DNA of 64,000 bases from positions 9,109,340 to 9,173,339 of the forward strand of contig NC_091142.1 of assembly GCF_041381155.1 (NCBI RefSeq), written 5' to 3'. Source of the stretch: Argopecten irradians (Eukaryota > Mollusca > Bivalvia > Pectinida > Pectinidae). The translations under genes were made by a program, and so were the position numbers. Shown piece after piece: positions 23,400 to 35,660 of the stretch. Every line of letters starts with the position of its first letter. The stretch's first letter is position 1. The notes beneath the pieces are model-generated. The model saw nothing but the letters and a program-made list of their open reading frames with translations, was not told where the DNA came from and made no database searches.

Positions 23400-23900
23400 T
23401 GACAGTGATCTGCAGGTAGATTATTAGAGAGCTCTTACAAAGGGAGATAACCGAGTAACGAATCGTTTAGTTTGGTTCACAGGCTATCCGTTATGTTTAG
23501 TAGTAAGACACATTTTCACTCCAAAGTACTGAAGAAAAATTAATGAATAAATATTAATGAACTACATTGTTGAATACTTACACAAATTGGACTGACCCTT
23601 CTTGTAAAGCCAAGTCTTTTTTTAACACGACATTTTCCGTGCAACGAGTCGCGAGAGTTGCCGTTCCTGAGTGATCAAGACCTCATAACACTTGTTTGTT
23701 TGGCGGGCGAGTTTTAAACTAACATTCTGTGGTAGGATTACACGAAGTTGTCTCTTTAAACAATAATTCTCAACGCCATTTATATGTTACAAAAGTCTAC
23801 AATAGCATAGGCTGAGGTTCGGCATAGCGCCTCTATGTTTTGATGATGACGTCATAATGACGTTGCAGCGTAATGGCGTCGTGAATGAAGCTAGCCAACA
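23400..23900. promoter_or_regulatory. Probable two-way promoter between P2X and the downstream plus-strand gene
   Basis: The P2X start codon (minus, 23338) and the putative first exon of the plus-strand gene (ending 23933) are head to head about 0.6 kb apart. The gap has more CpG than its surroundings and contains a full palindromic CRE, TGACGTCA, at 23847-23854, with a TGACG half site just after it. No TATA box was identified. The promoter role is inferred from layout. Confidence 0.45.
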
Positions 23901-23933
23901 TCAGACAGCGAGCAAACACTGTGGTAGGTCTTA
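23880..23933 (+). other. Putative non-coding first exon of the 786-residue protein gene
   Basis: A clean donor, gtg|GTAGGT, lies at 23933/23934. A strong acceptor with a long T-tract ends at 25261, followed by untranslated sequence up to the ATG at 25422. The 5' limit of this exon is unknown and the join is inferred. Confidence 0.4.
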
Positions 23934-25421
23934 TGTCAAGTAATCTATACAGTGGGAGAGAAGCCGTGTGTTAGGACCAACTTATTGATGAATTGATTTT
24001 ATTAATCAATTATATGGAAATAATGATGAATGTTTTTGGCTGATCATGAGAATAATGAGGTTGATGTCTAACCTGTCCTGAGGGTGATTTTTTAAGATTA
24101 AATAGCCTAGATGGGATTGATAAAGATAATAAGATTGAAAAATATAGTTTTGAATTGAATGATAATGGTTATAAGGATGATGATGAAAATGGTTTTAATT
24201 AATGACAGAGAGGTAGAACATGAACAGCAAAACTAGCCTACATTTTATTAGGACTAAAGGCCCTCTACCTTTCAGAAGAAAAAATCACACGTTTCTTAAA
24301 AACAATTGTTAACATAATAAAATTAACAGTGGTGTCAAAAATGTTGTTACAACACCAAACAAACACCAAATTCCCTGTGTAAGCTATTTTAACAGTGAAG
24401 ATTCATTTTGCTGTTTTGCCATCTGGCGCAGTGATAGTTTTAAAACTAACTGGCGACAATTAGGAAACATAATACGACCCGTATTATGAAAATTAAGATT
24501 TTATTTAGTTTATTTGTTTAGAAGGTGATGATAAGTGAAATATTAACGTTAAGCTAATAACTTTTGTGACTCTACAAAAATATATAATCTTGTTTTACTT
24601 TCCGATTTTGAAAATTAAATGCCGTTACGAAAGGTATTGGCCCTTTAAATGTTGCGTAAAAAAAATACAGACATCATCCTATAGGCCTATACTTTACTTG
24701 GATCCTTTTCCTACTACTTTTAGATGTGGGAAATTTCTAATCATAACGTTGCCTTTCATTGCACAAACCCACTGGTTTGTCTTTTAGTCCTTTCACCTGA
24801 CTGAGTTTTGTTGCACTTCTTTGAACTCCATCTATATTAGATTCCAAACTGTTCAGTTGTTTTTATTTTTACTAGCAACTTTATCAAATGCAAGTGCTTG
24901 TGTTCAAAATTATGACAGATTAGATAATAAAAAAAGATTATATTAATCATCAAAAAAATATATAAATTTCATGACACTTTATAATTTTATATACCCGTAA
25001 CACGTTAGTCTAAAAGAATGTGCTTTTTCCAGAGTTTCATTTGAAAATTTAAGTTTTTAATTGTTCTTGCTCTAAGTGGAAAAAATCAGGTTTAATCGGC
25101 TGCTAATTTAACAAAGGTCAAAGTAAAATTTAGAATTTAAATGACATCAACATTTACCAGAAAAGATTGCTAGAATGATTGAGTAAATCTGCTTCTAATA
25201 CCCTCATATTGTATGTACATCCATTATCAGGCGGTTTTTTTTTTCTTTTTTTTTTAATTCAGGTACATGCTGAGGAGTCTAATGAAGACAGGTCTACTGG
25301 AATAGGGCATAATGATGATAAACCTGCCATGATCATCAGTGATTTCATATGTAAATGACCAGTATCCAAGAGTCTATGCAGTTATCTCCCCTTTTGAAGT
25401 CGATCTCACAGAGGGAGCCAC

Positions 25422-27782
25422 ATGTCTCTATTTGATTTGGAACTGTCTTCACCTTGCAACCAATCTTTAACTCCTAGAGAAATGCCGATACTTTCTCCTA
25501 AAATTGATGAGCACCTTGTGCTTCCTAGAAATAGACCAGATTTGACTATGCCAGTGCTTTCTCCATGTCAATCACTTTCACCAGACAGTACTGTTAGGCC
25601 CCAACCAATGACTTCTTTAAATAGTGGCAGGCAGCTATTTTCTGACAATAAGCAACTCTCTTCTGTCCATGGACAATCTTCAACAAAAAGCAGAGGAGAA
25701 ATAACGAACAACATGAGTCAGTCAACTCAATTTGTGGATCACCAAGAATACAGAATGGACCAAAAAAACATGAAGGAACATTCTTCTGGAAAAAATTACA
25801 TCTTGGATCAACAGTGTCATGGCCAAGTACCAAACAACTGCATATCTTCCATTTCACCAAGTGAGAAAGTGTGTGTACAGAGAAAATCTCAAGGTCAAAG
25901 TCCGGTTTTATACAAGTTCCTTACAACAGATTTAGGAAAGTCGATGTTTGTAACAAACCAAACGTTGGATAAGTCAAAGGCAAGAGGTCAAATAAAGGTC
26001 TTTTGTGGTGAAGTGAAGAGTAAAAATGTATGTCAGCAAACAGCACCAACAGTGTGCCTACACACAGGGCCTAGAATGGCTGTATCTGAACAAGGGCATT
26101 TTGCAGGAACTGGAGATGGATTTGGAGATGCTGCCATGGTGGCAGATAAATATGAAAGATATCCAGCTGTGTGTGGTCAGACAGGACAACAGCAGGGCCA
26201 AGTTTCTATACACCCACCGTTTAAACCAACAAAGAATGCAACACAGCCTGGACAAATAGGTCAACATTTGGGTACATTTTCAGCACCACTTGGTCAGCAA
26301 ATGCATGTGATAACCCTTAGCCAGATACCACAATTACAATCACAACTTCATTCCAAAACATCAGGCTTACAAGGACCTGGACATTCTTCACAGAGCTCAA
26401 ATCCAGATCTGAATCGGTTAATGACGGCCGAGAATTCACCATCTAAGTTTGTTGTGACAAAGATTGGTGAAAGTAACAAGTACATGATTTTGTCTCCTGA
26501 GAAATCCTCAGGATCATACAATCCAGTATGCCCCATACAGTTGCCTCCAGGGAAATACAGACTACACACAGTTAAGTCAAGTCCTGCAGCACTTGTTGGT
26601 AATGCTGATCAAGGACAAGAAGCAACAAAAGGAATCAACAGTCATTCTCTAACAGATGGAGTCAAAACAACTTCTCAATCGGAAGGGAAAACTTCAAAGA
26701 AAAAACGCTCCAGTAAAGAAAAGACAGAAGATCAAAAGGAAAGAAAAGGGAAGCAGCAACTGAACAAATCTACTAATGCCAAGAAAACAAAGAGCAAAAC
26801 GGAAACAAAAAAAATTGGTGTGAATGATGAAAAGAAAAAGGCCAATGTGAAAAAAACTGATAAAAAATTAAAATCCAAGTTATCAAATAAAGCAGAGGGT
26901 GATAAAGTAAAGAAGTTAAAGGCAAAGAATCCCAAGGTAAAGGAACAAAAGGAAAAGGATTCAAAGGGAAATGATAAAAGCAGGAAAAAGACGGCCAAAT
27001 CAGAACCTGCAGCAAAAAAGTCGAGAGAAAGAAAGGATGACAAGGTCTGCAGGGTTCTGTCTCCTTGTCAGAAATTCTGCAAGGCAGTTGTAATCTCTCA
27101 TAATAAAGACAACCAGTTAATACATACAGCTTGTAGTCCAGTTCTATTCTTCACTGGTGGCCAGTTTTCCAAGAGTCCTGATCTCACCCTTGAAGAGGAG
27201 CAGCCTGTATATCTATTGACCGAGGGCAGTGATAATCAAATTATGGCCATCATGTCAAAAGCGTTCAACCCAGGACAGTTTCTAGTGTCATCTGAACGTT
27301 TGATCTGTGAAGATAACTCTTCAGATATACACAGAAATGAAGGTAGTGGTTCTAAATATCATTTGTATCAAGCCATTCTGTCCCCATACCACTTCTCTCT
27401 CACCAGTCCAATGAAAGGTCATAAGGTCATCGTAATTAGTCAGTATAAGGCCGTCTGCATCGACTCACCAGAACAACAGGATAATGCTGAGATAAGAGAC
27501 AGACCAGATCCGAACAGCGATGCAGTAGACTACGCAGGAATCATCAATGATGTAATCGAGTCCTGGGAACAGTCCTGTGATGTCACAACAATGGCCCCAT
27601 GTACGCATCCTTTGTATGAGGTCATTAATGAAATACTGAAGAAGAAAACTGACGCTCCTACAAAAACATGTAAATTCAAGCTAAGAGTCCAACTGTTTGA
27701 CAGTCGAAGACAGAAAAGGCAGAGGTTAAGTGATGAAGGGGTAAAGGGAGATAACTCCTCAGTTCCCCCAAACAGTGAATAA
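25422..27782 (+). CDS. Unrecognised 786-residue lysine-rich protein, probably nuclear
   Basis: A single long open exon whose length and codon pattern are far beyond chance in this AT-rich DNA. I do not recognise the family. Residues 1-420 are polar, rich in Q, S and P, and contain repeated LSP/ISP motifs (PILSPK, PVLSPC, SLSPD, ISPSEK, ILSPEK) typical of proline-directed phosphorylation. Residues about 425-545 are a long lysine-rich stretch (KKKRSS, KSRKKTAKS) that should act as nuclear localisation signals. Residues about 548-786 look globular, with RVLSPC, AILSPYHF, a VIESWEQSCDV segment and a basic tail (RRQKRQR). No membrane segment or signal peptide is seen. The ATG at 25422 follows a likely acceptor at 25261. 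An AATAAA lies at 28161. A chromatin or transcription role would be a guess. Confidence 0.8.
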   Translation: MSLFDLELSSPCNQSLTPREMPILSPKIDEHLVLPRNRPDLTMPVLSPCQSLSPDSTVRPQPMTSLNSGRQLFSDNKQLSSVHGQSSTKSRGEITNNMSQSTQFVDHQEYRMDQKNMKEHSSGKNYILDQQCHGQVPNNCISSISPSEKVCVQRKSQGQSPVLYKFLTTDLGKSMFVTNQTLDKSKARGQIKVFCGEVKSKNVCQQTAPTVCLHTGPRMAVSEQGHFAGTGDGFGDAAMVADKYERYPAVCGQTGQQQGQVSIHPPFKPTKNATQPGQIGQHLGTFSAPLGQQMHVITLSQIPQLQSQLHSKTSGLQGPGHSSQSSNPDLNRLMTAENSPSKFVVTKIGESNKYMILSPEKSSGSYNPVCPIQLPPGKYRLHTVKSSPAALVGNADQGQEATKGINSHSLTDGVKTTSQSEGKTSKKKRSSKEKTEDQKERKGKQQLNKSTNAKKTKSKTETKKIGVNDEKKKANVKKTDKKLKSKLSNKAEGDKVKKLKAKNPKVKEQKEKDSKGNDKSRKKTAKSEPAAKKSRERKDDKVCRVLSPCQKFCKAVVISHNKDNQLIHTACSPVLFFTGGQFSKSPDLTLEEEQPVYLLTEGSDNQIMAIMSKAFNPGQFLVSSERLICEDNSSDIHRNEGSGSKYHLYQAILSPYHFSLTSPMKGHKVIVISQYKAVCIDSPEQQDNAEIRDRPDPNSDAVDYAGIINDVIESWEQSCDVTTMAPCTHPLYEVINEILKKKTDAPTKTCKFKLRVQLFDSRRQKRQRLSDEGVKGDNSSVPPNSE

Positions 27783-28159
27783 ATGGCTAAGTCAGGAATT
27801 GTCAACTGACGATAAATGTGACATATGCTTCTACTTGCCAAAATGGTGTGCTCAATACTGTTCAATAACCGTAATATATTTGATTGCTTGTTGAAAGTTA
27901 TTTCTTTTTGTGATTGGTATTGGTTGAAGTTTCACACATGGTTAATATAAGCTGTCATGTATATTACAAAATATTTTAGCTCAATTTTTAGAACACTTCA
28001 ACTGTAAGACATAATTTTTATTATCAGGGCCCAGTTTCATCAAATTTTCTTCACTTCTGTAATAGTTCCTATGGAGAAAGGGGGGAGTTAAAAATGTTGA
28101 TGTTTAGGGGAGGGGTTTATTATCGGACATCACTCCTATAACAAGTCACTAGTCTACAA

Positions 28160-30785
28160 AAATAAAGCAAACATGGGTATCATTCTATGGTCATTGAATG
28201 GGTTAGATCTGTTTTGCTAAAATAGTCCTTAATTGTCTTTTACCATTGAAAATGTGTAATGATTGATGTTTAATTATTGTTTATACTGAAATCTTAATAT
28301 AATGTATTGGGGATTATGTCAATATATATATGATAAGACTAAATAATCTATAAACCTTTGCACTGTGACCTGCATATTATATATATATACAGGATATATG
28401 GTAATATAAAAATGTTATTTAGATTTTTAATTTCTTTTGATGATAAAAAGATAAGAATTTAACATTACTCATGCATGTTTATTTGTAGTGATCAAAGAAT
28501 CAACAGTGTAAATCAACAATTATATAACTATATAGATACTGGTATGTTGTGAACGCTAATGATATACGTGTGAGGCAAAGTTTTATCCATGTTACTTTAC
28601 AGATTTCAAATCTGTAAAGATAAATGGGTGTTCTCGAACTACTTTTTGAGATATTTAAGCTTGAAATATACCATCCATGCAAATTTGCTGACCGAAAATA
28701 GAAAAATTCATAAAATTATGTTTTCTGTAATATTAGGGTGAATGTAGTCTCGATCCTGTTGATTTTTTATCCTAAATTTCTTACGATAAAACAATATACA
28801 AAACTATTTTATTTTTACAAATGCTAACTAATTTTTGTTATTTTCCTGGACCGTTTCTATACGTAATTACCATGTTTTGCCATATTTTTCCATAGATGTT
28901 CCATATTTTATCCATGTTACTTTACAGATTTCAAATCTGTAAAGATAAATGGGTGTTCTCGAACTACTTTTTGAGATATTTAAGCTTGAAATATACCATC
29001 CATGCAAATTTGCTGACCGAAAATAGAAAAATTCATAAAATTATGTTTTCTGTAATATTAGGGTGAATGTAGTCTCGATCCTGTTGATTTTTTATCCTTA
29101 ATTTCTTACGATAAAACAATATACAAAACTATTTTATTTTTACAAATGCTAACTAATTTTTGTTATTTTCCTGGACCGTTTCTATACGTAATTACCATGT
29201 TTTGCCATATTTTCGCCCGTAAAAAATCAATGAATAGGCCAAAAAGGAAATGAAAACCCATGTCAATTTCACAATATTTGTATATGATATGCCCAAGGTA
29301 ATATGTTTTACAAATATCATATAAAAACACGGGGTCCTCGATCAAAATTTCACAATTTTGTAAGCTTGAAGTTTGTAACTCGCAACCCTACCCCATTTCA
29401 TCCAGTGCTAAGATGGGTTATATTTGACTATTTTTTGAAAATCATGCCGGAAAAAAAAATTCCACATCAGTTCATACGTTTTTGTGATATTATATCTGGT
29501 TTATGTTTGTTTGTTTTTATGATTTTCTCTAAATTGTGTGTTTAAAGGAAATCCGTATGCGATATTTTAGAATCCCGGAATTTCGGTCCGGCGGGGCCCC
29601 GTCTTATGATTTATAGCGACGAACGGCACTTCCGGTGTTAAAAATCCATTCCCATTTACGACAGGGACCGCAAAAACCTCAGAGATAGCATATAATTTTC
29701 ACTTCACTGCTTTTATTTGATTTATTTAATGATTTTAAACATTCAATATTATATGTAGACAATTTTCACCAATTGAAAAAATATCCAAGTGTGATGTCGT
29801 GGCGTATCGGAAACCATTCTGGAATTCAAAACAACCTCCGCAACTTCCGGTATAGCGTCATATGAATTGGCGCGATTTTCAAAAGTATGGACCTACCTTA
29901 AACAAATCTTATGATACTGTCTTTAAAATCATATTTATCTTAACGAGAAGACAATTATAATCATTATTTCCCCCAAATGAAGTGGGGAGTATACTGGACT
30001 TAATGGGAATTAAACGTTTTGTTATTAGGCCTAAAAAAAAAATGTATGTTTCAGGTACCCCTACCTACTCTAGTTTTTACTTCCGACCCTAGCTATTTTA
30101 TCACACTTTTTCAAAACAAAAATGTTGTGTGTGAAGTTGTCAACTTATATTTTTACGCATGCTTTAAGTTTATCCAGATAAAGTTCAATTTTGAATACTG
30201 TAATGAGAAATAAAAGACTTCTAGCTAGCCTAAAGCCTGAATGACAAATTACATGTATTATTAAATTACTTTGTAATGTAGTAATAAAGCCACTCAACTC
30301 CTCCCTATATTTTTCAGTCATGTAACATGAAACATGCATATAATTTTTTTTGGCCTTAATGATGCAAAGTGGAAACCTGTGATTGGCCAAAAATTAAATT
30401 TAGATTCAGTAAGACAAAAAATGGTAATTGGTACATTATACTATACATAAGGGTTAATACTGAACACAAGATATGTGTGAGGGTTATTTGAGGGACATGG
30501 TTTACATCAGAATCAATAATCTATCAATTTTTATTTAAATGCATTATATTTATATATTTTTTTCTTGTGACTTTCAAAATGATTGTTATAATGTTAATGT
30601 TACATTTTTTACATATATTGTTAATTACATCGTAATTTTGTTACATTGATTATTGGAATAAATGCATTTAATGAGTTTAGGTGTTAATAGTTGTAAAATG
30701 TTCTACAGAAATTATAAAGAAAATTCATAGATTTTATGATACAGTAAATTTATTAGTACAATCCATTCATCAATATCTCTACTGT
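28160..30785. other. Intergenic DNA, no gene recognised
   Basis: It holds the 325-bp tandem duplication listed separately. At 29560-29900 is a more GC-rich stretch (GGTCCGGCGGGGCCCC, GGCACTTCCGGTG, AACTTCCGGTATAGCGTC) that may be the remains of an old element or exon; no reading frame of note was found in it. Confidence 0.5.
28581..29212. repeat. 325-bp tandem duplication with a perfect palindrome in each copy
   Basis: TTTTATCCATGTTACTTTAC at 28581 recurs at 28906 and the text stays nearly identical to about 29212. Each copy has the 25-base palindrome at 28595-28619 and 28920-28944 (arms CTTTACAGATTT and AAATCTGTAAAG, one-base centre). Confidence 0.9.
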
Positions 30786-30786
30786 C

Positions 30787-31762
30787 TAATGATACACACA
30801 TCCATTTCAATGGCGATTATACACATCCATTTCAATGGTGATTTAATACACACACACACACATCCAATTCAATAATGATTATACACACATCAATTTCAAT
30901 GGTGATATACACACATCCATTTCAATGGCGATTATACACACATCCATTCCAATGGTGATATACACACATCCATTTCAATGGCGATTATACACACATCCAT
31001 TCCAATGGTGATATACACACATCCATTTCAATGGCGATATTATACACACATCCATTTCAATGGCGATTATACACACATCCATTTCAATGGCTAATATACA
31101 CACATTCCATTTCAATGGTGATATACACACATCCATTTCAATGGCGATTATACACGCATCCATTTCAATGGTGATATACACACATCCATTTCAATGGCGA
31201 TTATACAAACATCCATTCCAATGGTGATTATACACACATTCCATTTCAATGGTGATATACACACATCCATTTCAATGGTGATTATACACACATCCATTTC
31301 AATGGGATTATACACACATCCATTTCAGTGGCGATTATACACACATCCATTTCAGTGGCGATTATACACACATCCATTTCAATGGTGATATACACACATC
31401 CATTTCAATGGTGATATACACACATCCATTTCAATGGCGATTATACACACATCCATTTCAATGGCGATTATACACACATCCATTTCAATGGCGATTATAC
31501 ACACATCCATTTCAATGGTGATATACACACATCCATTTCAATGGTGATTATACACACATCCATTTCAATGGCGATTATACACACATCCATTTCAATGGCG
31601 ATTATACAAACATCCATTCCAATGGTGATATACACACATCCATTTCAGTGGCGATTATACACGCATCCATTTCAATGGTGATTATACACACATTCCATTT
31701 CAATGGTGATTATACACACATTCCATTTCAATGGTGATTATACACACATCCATTTCAATGCT
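30787..31762. repeat. 26-27-bp minisatellite, about 36 copies
   Basis: The unit is ACACACATCCATTTCAATGG followed by CGATTAT (27) or TGATAT (26). The two length types are mixed along the array. CCATTTCAATGG is close to a palindrome. Confidence 0.92.
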
Positions 31763-31966
31763 AGCTTCATCTACAAATTTCATTCTCATAACAAATTAGA
31801 TTCTAACAGCACAGCATACAATGTAATCTTAAACAAAGGTATCAATCTAAGTCATCAATTGGCTGTATATTTTTAATGAAAAGTATGCCATTTTGTGACG
31901 CCTTGTCGCCTAAAATACAGCCTATTGATGACATAAATTGGTACCCCTGTTACACATGTATTCATG

Positions 31967-32274
31967 GTTCAAAGGTGCTACATTGCCGATGAATGGTTAA
32001 CACCATTGACAAGTTCGAGTTACTTATTTTACTTCAAGATGAAAATATCAAAAACTATCAATATTACATCACGGAAAAACTTGGTCACAGTGGTGCTTTG
32101 TCCCATATGGATTGAAGTACTCATATATTGTGCATGTGCCAAAAACAAAACGATTTTTGTTGTATTGGTAAACACAAATAAGACTTACAAGTACATTATT
32201 AAGTTAATACCAATTGCTGTCTATATAATGAATATTGATTATACTCTGTCAGCTGTGTAGCATCTTTAAACATA
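31967..32274. mobile_element. Decayed family A MITE (copy 3)
   Basis: Shares GTGCTACATTGCCGA at the left, GATTGAAGTACTCATATATTG inside in degraded form, and GTAGCATCTTTAAAC at the right end with the two intact copies. Confidence 0.55.
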
Positions 32275-32533
32275 ACGATGAAATGATATACATAAACATG
32301 ATGATATGAAATTCAGTCTTACAGATCCAAACAGTCTCACATGCAAATTGAAATATGACATCCATTACACCTCGTACACACTCTGTCACTGTGTAAGTTA
32401 GAGCCATGCATTAGCTGTAACACACAATTGTTACTGACATAGTACCCCCCACTTATCAACTCAATCAACAATTTATACTTTCACTTTGAAACTGATTGCA
32501 ATGCCGCGGGAAGCAGCATAGAGTAATAATCTT

Positions 32534-32930
32534 ACATGGGTCTGTGAAGTGGACAGGGATATCTCAACCCGTGTGAAAGATTTTTGGCTAATCAACCCGA
32601 GGCTTGCCGAGGGTTGACGGCCAAAATCTTTCACTCGGGTTGAGATGTCCCTGTCCACTTCACAGACCCATGTTTGATTCTTTTTCTCCCATACTTAGTA
32701 GAAAAATGATGAAATTCCACATGGTTTCATCGCGTCATTATAGCAGGAACGTCGTTATGCGTCAAAATTGATGACGTCATCTACAATACGCGCTGCAGTT
32801 ACGCCACATGTATTGATGACGTCACGTTATTGTCTAGCGCGTGTGAGCTGTCTTACACCCCCCTGTGTAAGATAGAGATATCTTTCCCCCTAGCAACCAA
32901 GGGATATCCCTGTGAAGTATGGGAGAAATA
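32534..32930. mobile_element. Long hairpin followed by a second inverted pair
   Basis: CATGGGTCTGTGAAGTGGAC and AGGGATATCTCAACCCG at 32535 are mirrored by CGGGTTGAGATGTCCCTG and CCACTTCACAGACCCATG up to 32672, with arms of about 60 bp. Immediately right, TCTCCCATACTTAG and AAGTATGGGAGA (32686 and about 32917) enclose GC-richer DNA with two GATGACGTCA sites. Confidence 0.7.
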
Positions 32931-34404
32931 TATTTTCTATTCACAAGAAATGAGGAGAAAAGAAAGATTCCATGTATAATACTCAAATTATGAAATTTCA
33001 TGAAATTCTAAAATCTGCGTCAAGATCATTTTGCTTATTAATATTCCATACCAGAGGAAATAACATTATCTACCAACTTTACACTAGTCTAATTTTATCT
33101 GCATTGTTTGTTACTTTAGTGCACATTACATCACTCATTTGGCTCTTTATACTGTTACATCATCAACAAACCATTCTGATTATATTCTTTTTCAAGGATA
33201 CCAATCTACTTTACCTATCAGCTGTATTTTAGGTGGAAAGTTCGCCATTTTGTATTGCCTCGCTGGTATATGGAATTGTCATATTAATCATTGTTAGCAG
33301 CACCATTCATGTATAAAAAGACCACGATCATGTAACCCAGACAAACATATACTGAAGTTACATGATAATGTACGCACCATCTTATTTATTTTATACAATA
33401 TTTGAATTGTTAGATTATCCCTTCCATATCTCATACTCAGGTCCACTTGTCATATGTATATACCTGTGTGATTTGAACAAGCTTAACCTGACAAATTGAA
33501 ACAGAATAAAAATTTAGATGATACATAACTTCAGTCAGTTTGTCTCTGGGTTCAATGAACTGGGTCTTTAGTTTTACACATATGGCTGTTAAAGATGATT
33601 AACTCATTGACCCGGGTCACCCCTGGAAATTCATAATGAACTCTTCTAGACTTTGAATTGGAAGAGTCCAAATGTGTCTTCAGGAGTGAATGAGTTAATT
33701 AATAAGACACAAATTACCAGCATGGTGATACAAAATGATCAAATTTCCACCTAAAATAGATTGGTACCCTTGTACTGACAAATGCTTCTTCCTACTTTAA
33801 GCTTGAAAAAAACAGTCATAAAGAAACCAACAGACATTTAATGCAGAAAATACCCGTTTTAAATTTTCTATCATTAATATTAAAATTATCATTTGAATTG
33901 ATGAAAAGTTGATTGATATCAATAAGGATAACATTGGGACAATAAATACAGAATGGATATAGGTACAGAAATGTTTGGTCAGGTGAGCTTTGTGATCAAA
34001 TGTTTGTAACTAATCACAAACGAGATATAACATTATATCAATCAGCGCTCAAAACAAAACAGATATAGAAAACAAACAAAAAACACCACCCTCCCAAAGA
34101 AAAAACACAACAAAAGCTGCATGATAATTATATACTTAAAAGTACTAAAAATGATGCATAACATGGTTCATATCTTTCTATTGAAATGACGGTTCATAGT
34201 ATGTTATTCAAGTTAAATACAGAAGGCTGTACTTTTACCATCCATTACAAGCAATCCTTTACTTAAAGGACAAAACTTTCAAACCACAGTATACTGATAT
34301 ATAATATGTAGAGCTAGAATGAACAAGAGGCGCAGATCTAAAGGGCCTGTATCGCTCAACTGCTTTATTACAGCTGTTTTATTGCAGCGTGTGCTTATTC
34401 CGAA

Positions 34405-34575
34405 TTTGCATATTACAGAGTTATCTGCACTTGCGGGTAGGTATTGATTGTGACGTCATGTGTTTCGGAGTGCAACATCATACATTTTGGAGAAAACGAC
34501 GTGAATTGCACTCACAAAATAATGACGTAACAATCAATACCTACCTGCAAGGGAGCTAACTCTGTAATATGCAAA
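34405..34575. mobile_element. Foldback element (family C, copy 2)
   Basis: Ends TTTGCATATTACAGAGTTAT and TAACTCTGTAATATGCAAA. Arms GGTAGGTATTGATTGTGACG and ACAATCAATACCTACCTGC enclose a unique middle containing a second short mirror (GAGTGCAA and TTGCACTC). Confidence 0.85.
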
Positions 34576-35129
34576 GACGGAATATTACATCATTTATTAG
34601 GTTATGGTTCAGTTAGTTGATTTGAAAAGACAATTGGAATACTATTAGAATAATTTAGAATAATACGAAAAAGTAATTAATTTGAAACACTAGTGAGCTG
34701 AAATACAAATTTACAAACAGCAGATATATTTTAGCATGAGACATTATGTTTATAAGCATGTATGTCTGCTTCTTGTATGAAGAAGAAACCTTCTATCCTT
34801 AAATTAGTTGTGGAGGAGCTATAGGGGTTACAAGATCAATCTATTGTCCACTTGGGTGGGTAAAAACATGTCAAATTAATATAAATAATATAAATAAAAA
34901 AGTCCTAGAGCTGATGTGTTTAGATCTAAATTGTGTTTTACCATTCTTCACTCTCAAATGGCATTATTTCTAGCAGAACTCAACATGCTGCATTCCATCA
35001 CTTTCATCCCTTATATACTTAGATCTGACACAAAAATCTCAACGTAGGCCAATCGTCATAGAGATGTGAAGGCATCAACTATCTAAATGTGAACAAGAGT
35101 CCACCATAATTTCTTTCCATGTTGAATCA

Positions 35130-35590
35130 CTTTTCACTCTTTTGTATTATGCCAATAACTCTTTTGTGTTGAGTCACTCCAAGCCCAATAATTTTCATGT
35201 TGAGTCATTTTGAGTACCAAAACTCTTTCATGTTGGGTCACTTTGCGTCCCCAAAACTCTTTTGTGTTGAGTCATTTTGAGTCCCCAAAACTCTTTCGTG
35301 CTGAGTCACTTTGCGTCCCCATAACTCATTCCTGTTGAGTCATTTTGAGTCCCCAAAACTCTTTCGTGCTGAGTCACTTTGCGTCCCCATAACTCATTCC
35401 TGTTGAGTCATTTTGAGTCCCAAAACTCTTTCATGTTGAGTAACTTTGAGTCCCAAAACTCTTTCATGTTGAGTCACTTTGAGTCCCAAATCTCTTTCAT
35501 TTTGAGTCACTTTGAGTCCCATAACACTTTGGTGTTGAGTTACTTTGAGTTCCAATAACACTTTCATGATGAGTTACTTTGAGTCTGCCT
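35130..35590. repeat. 34-bp minisatellite in the likely BRE1 3'UTR
   Basis: About 13 copies of a unit around GAGTCACTTTGAGTCC and CAAAACTCTTTCATGTT. In 35250-35410 two variants alternate (TTTTGAGTCC and TTTGCGTCC), forming a dimer of about 68 bp. It begins some 70 bases after the BRE1 stop codon, so it is probably transcribed. Confidence 0.8.
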
Positions 35591-35660
35591 GACTTCTGTC
35601 ATGACTCCATTGGCCAGTCTCATGGTCCCACTACACAGCATCAGAGCCACACCAGTGGTG

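Larger units (their letters stand above)
31763..35130. other. Intergenic DNA between the 27-bp array and BRE1
   Basis: No gene was recognised. It holds the decayed family A MITE, the 32534-32930 palindromes, a family S foldback at about 33602-33697 and the family C element at 34405-34575. At 34322-34362, GAACAAGAGGCGCAGATCTA and AAGGGCCTGTATCGCTCAA form a short piece that looks like a dispersed-repeat fragment. Confidence 0.5.

Noticed and set aside
26732..27043. Minus-strand phenylalanine-rich frames
   Set aside because: They are antisense readings of the lysine-rich part of the plus-strand 786-residue protein.
30787..31762. CRISPR array
   Set aside because: Units are head to tail with no unique spacers, in a eukaryotic genome; it is a minisatellite.
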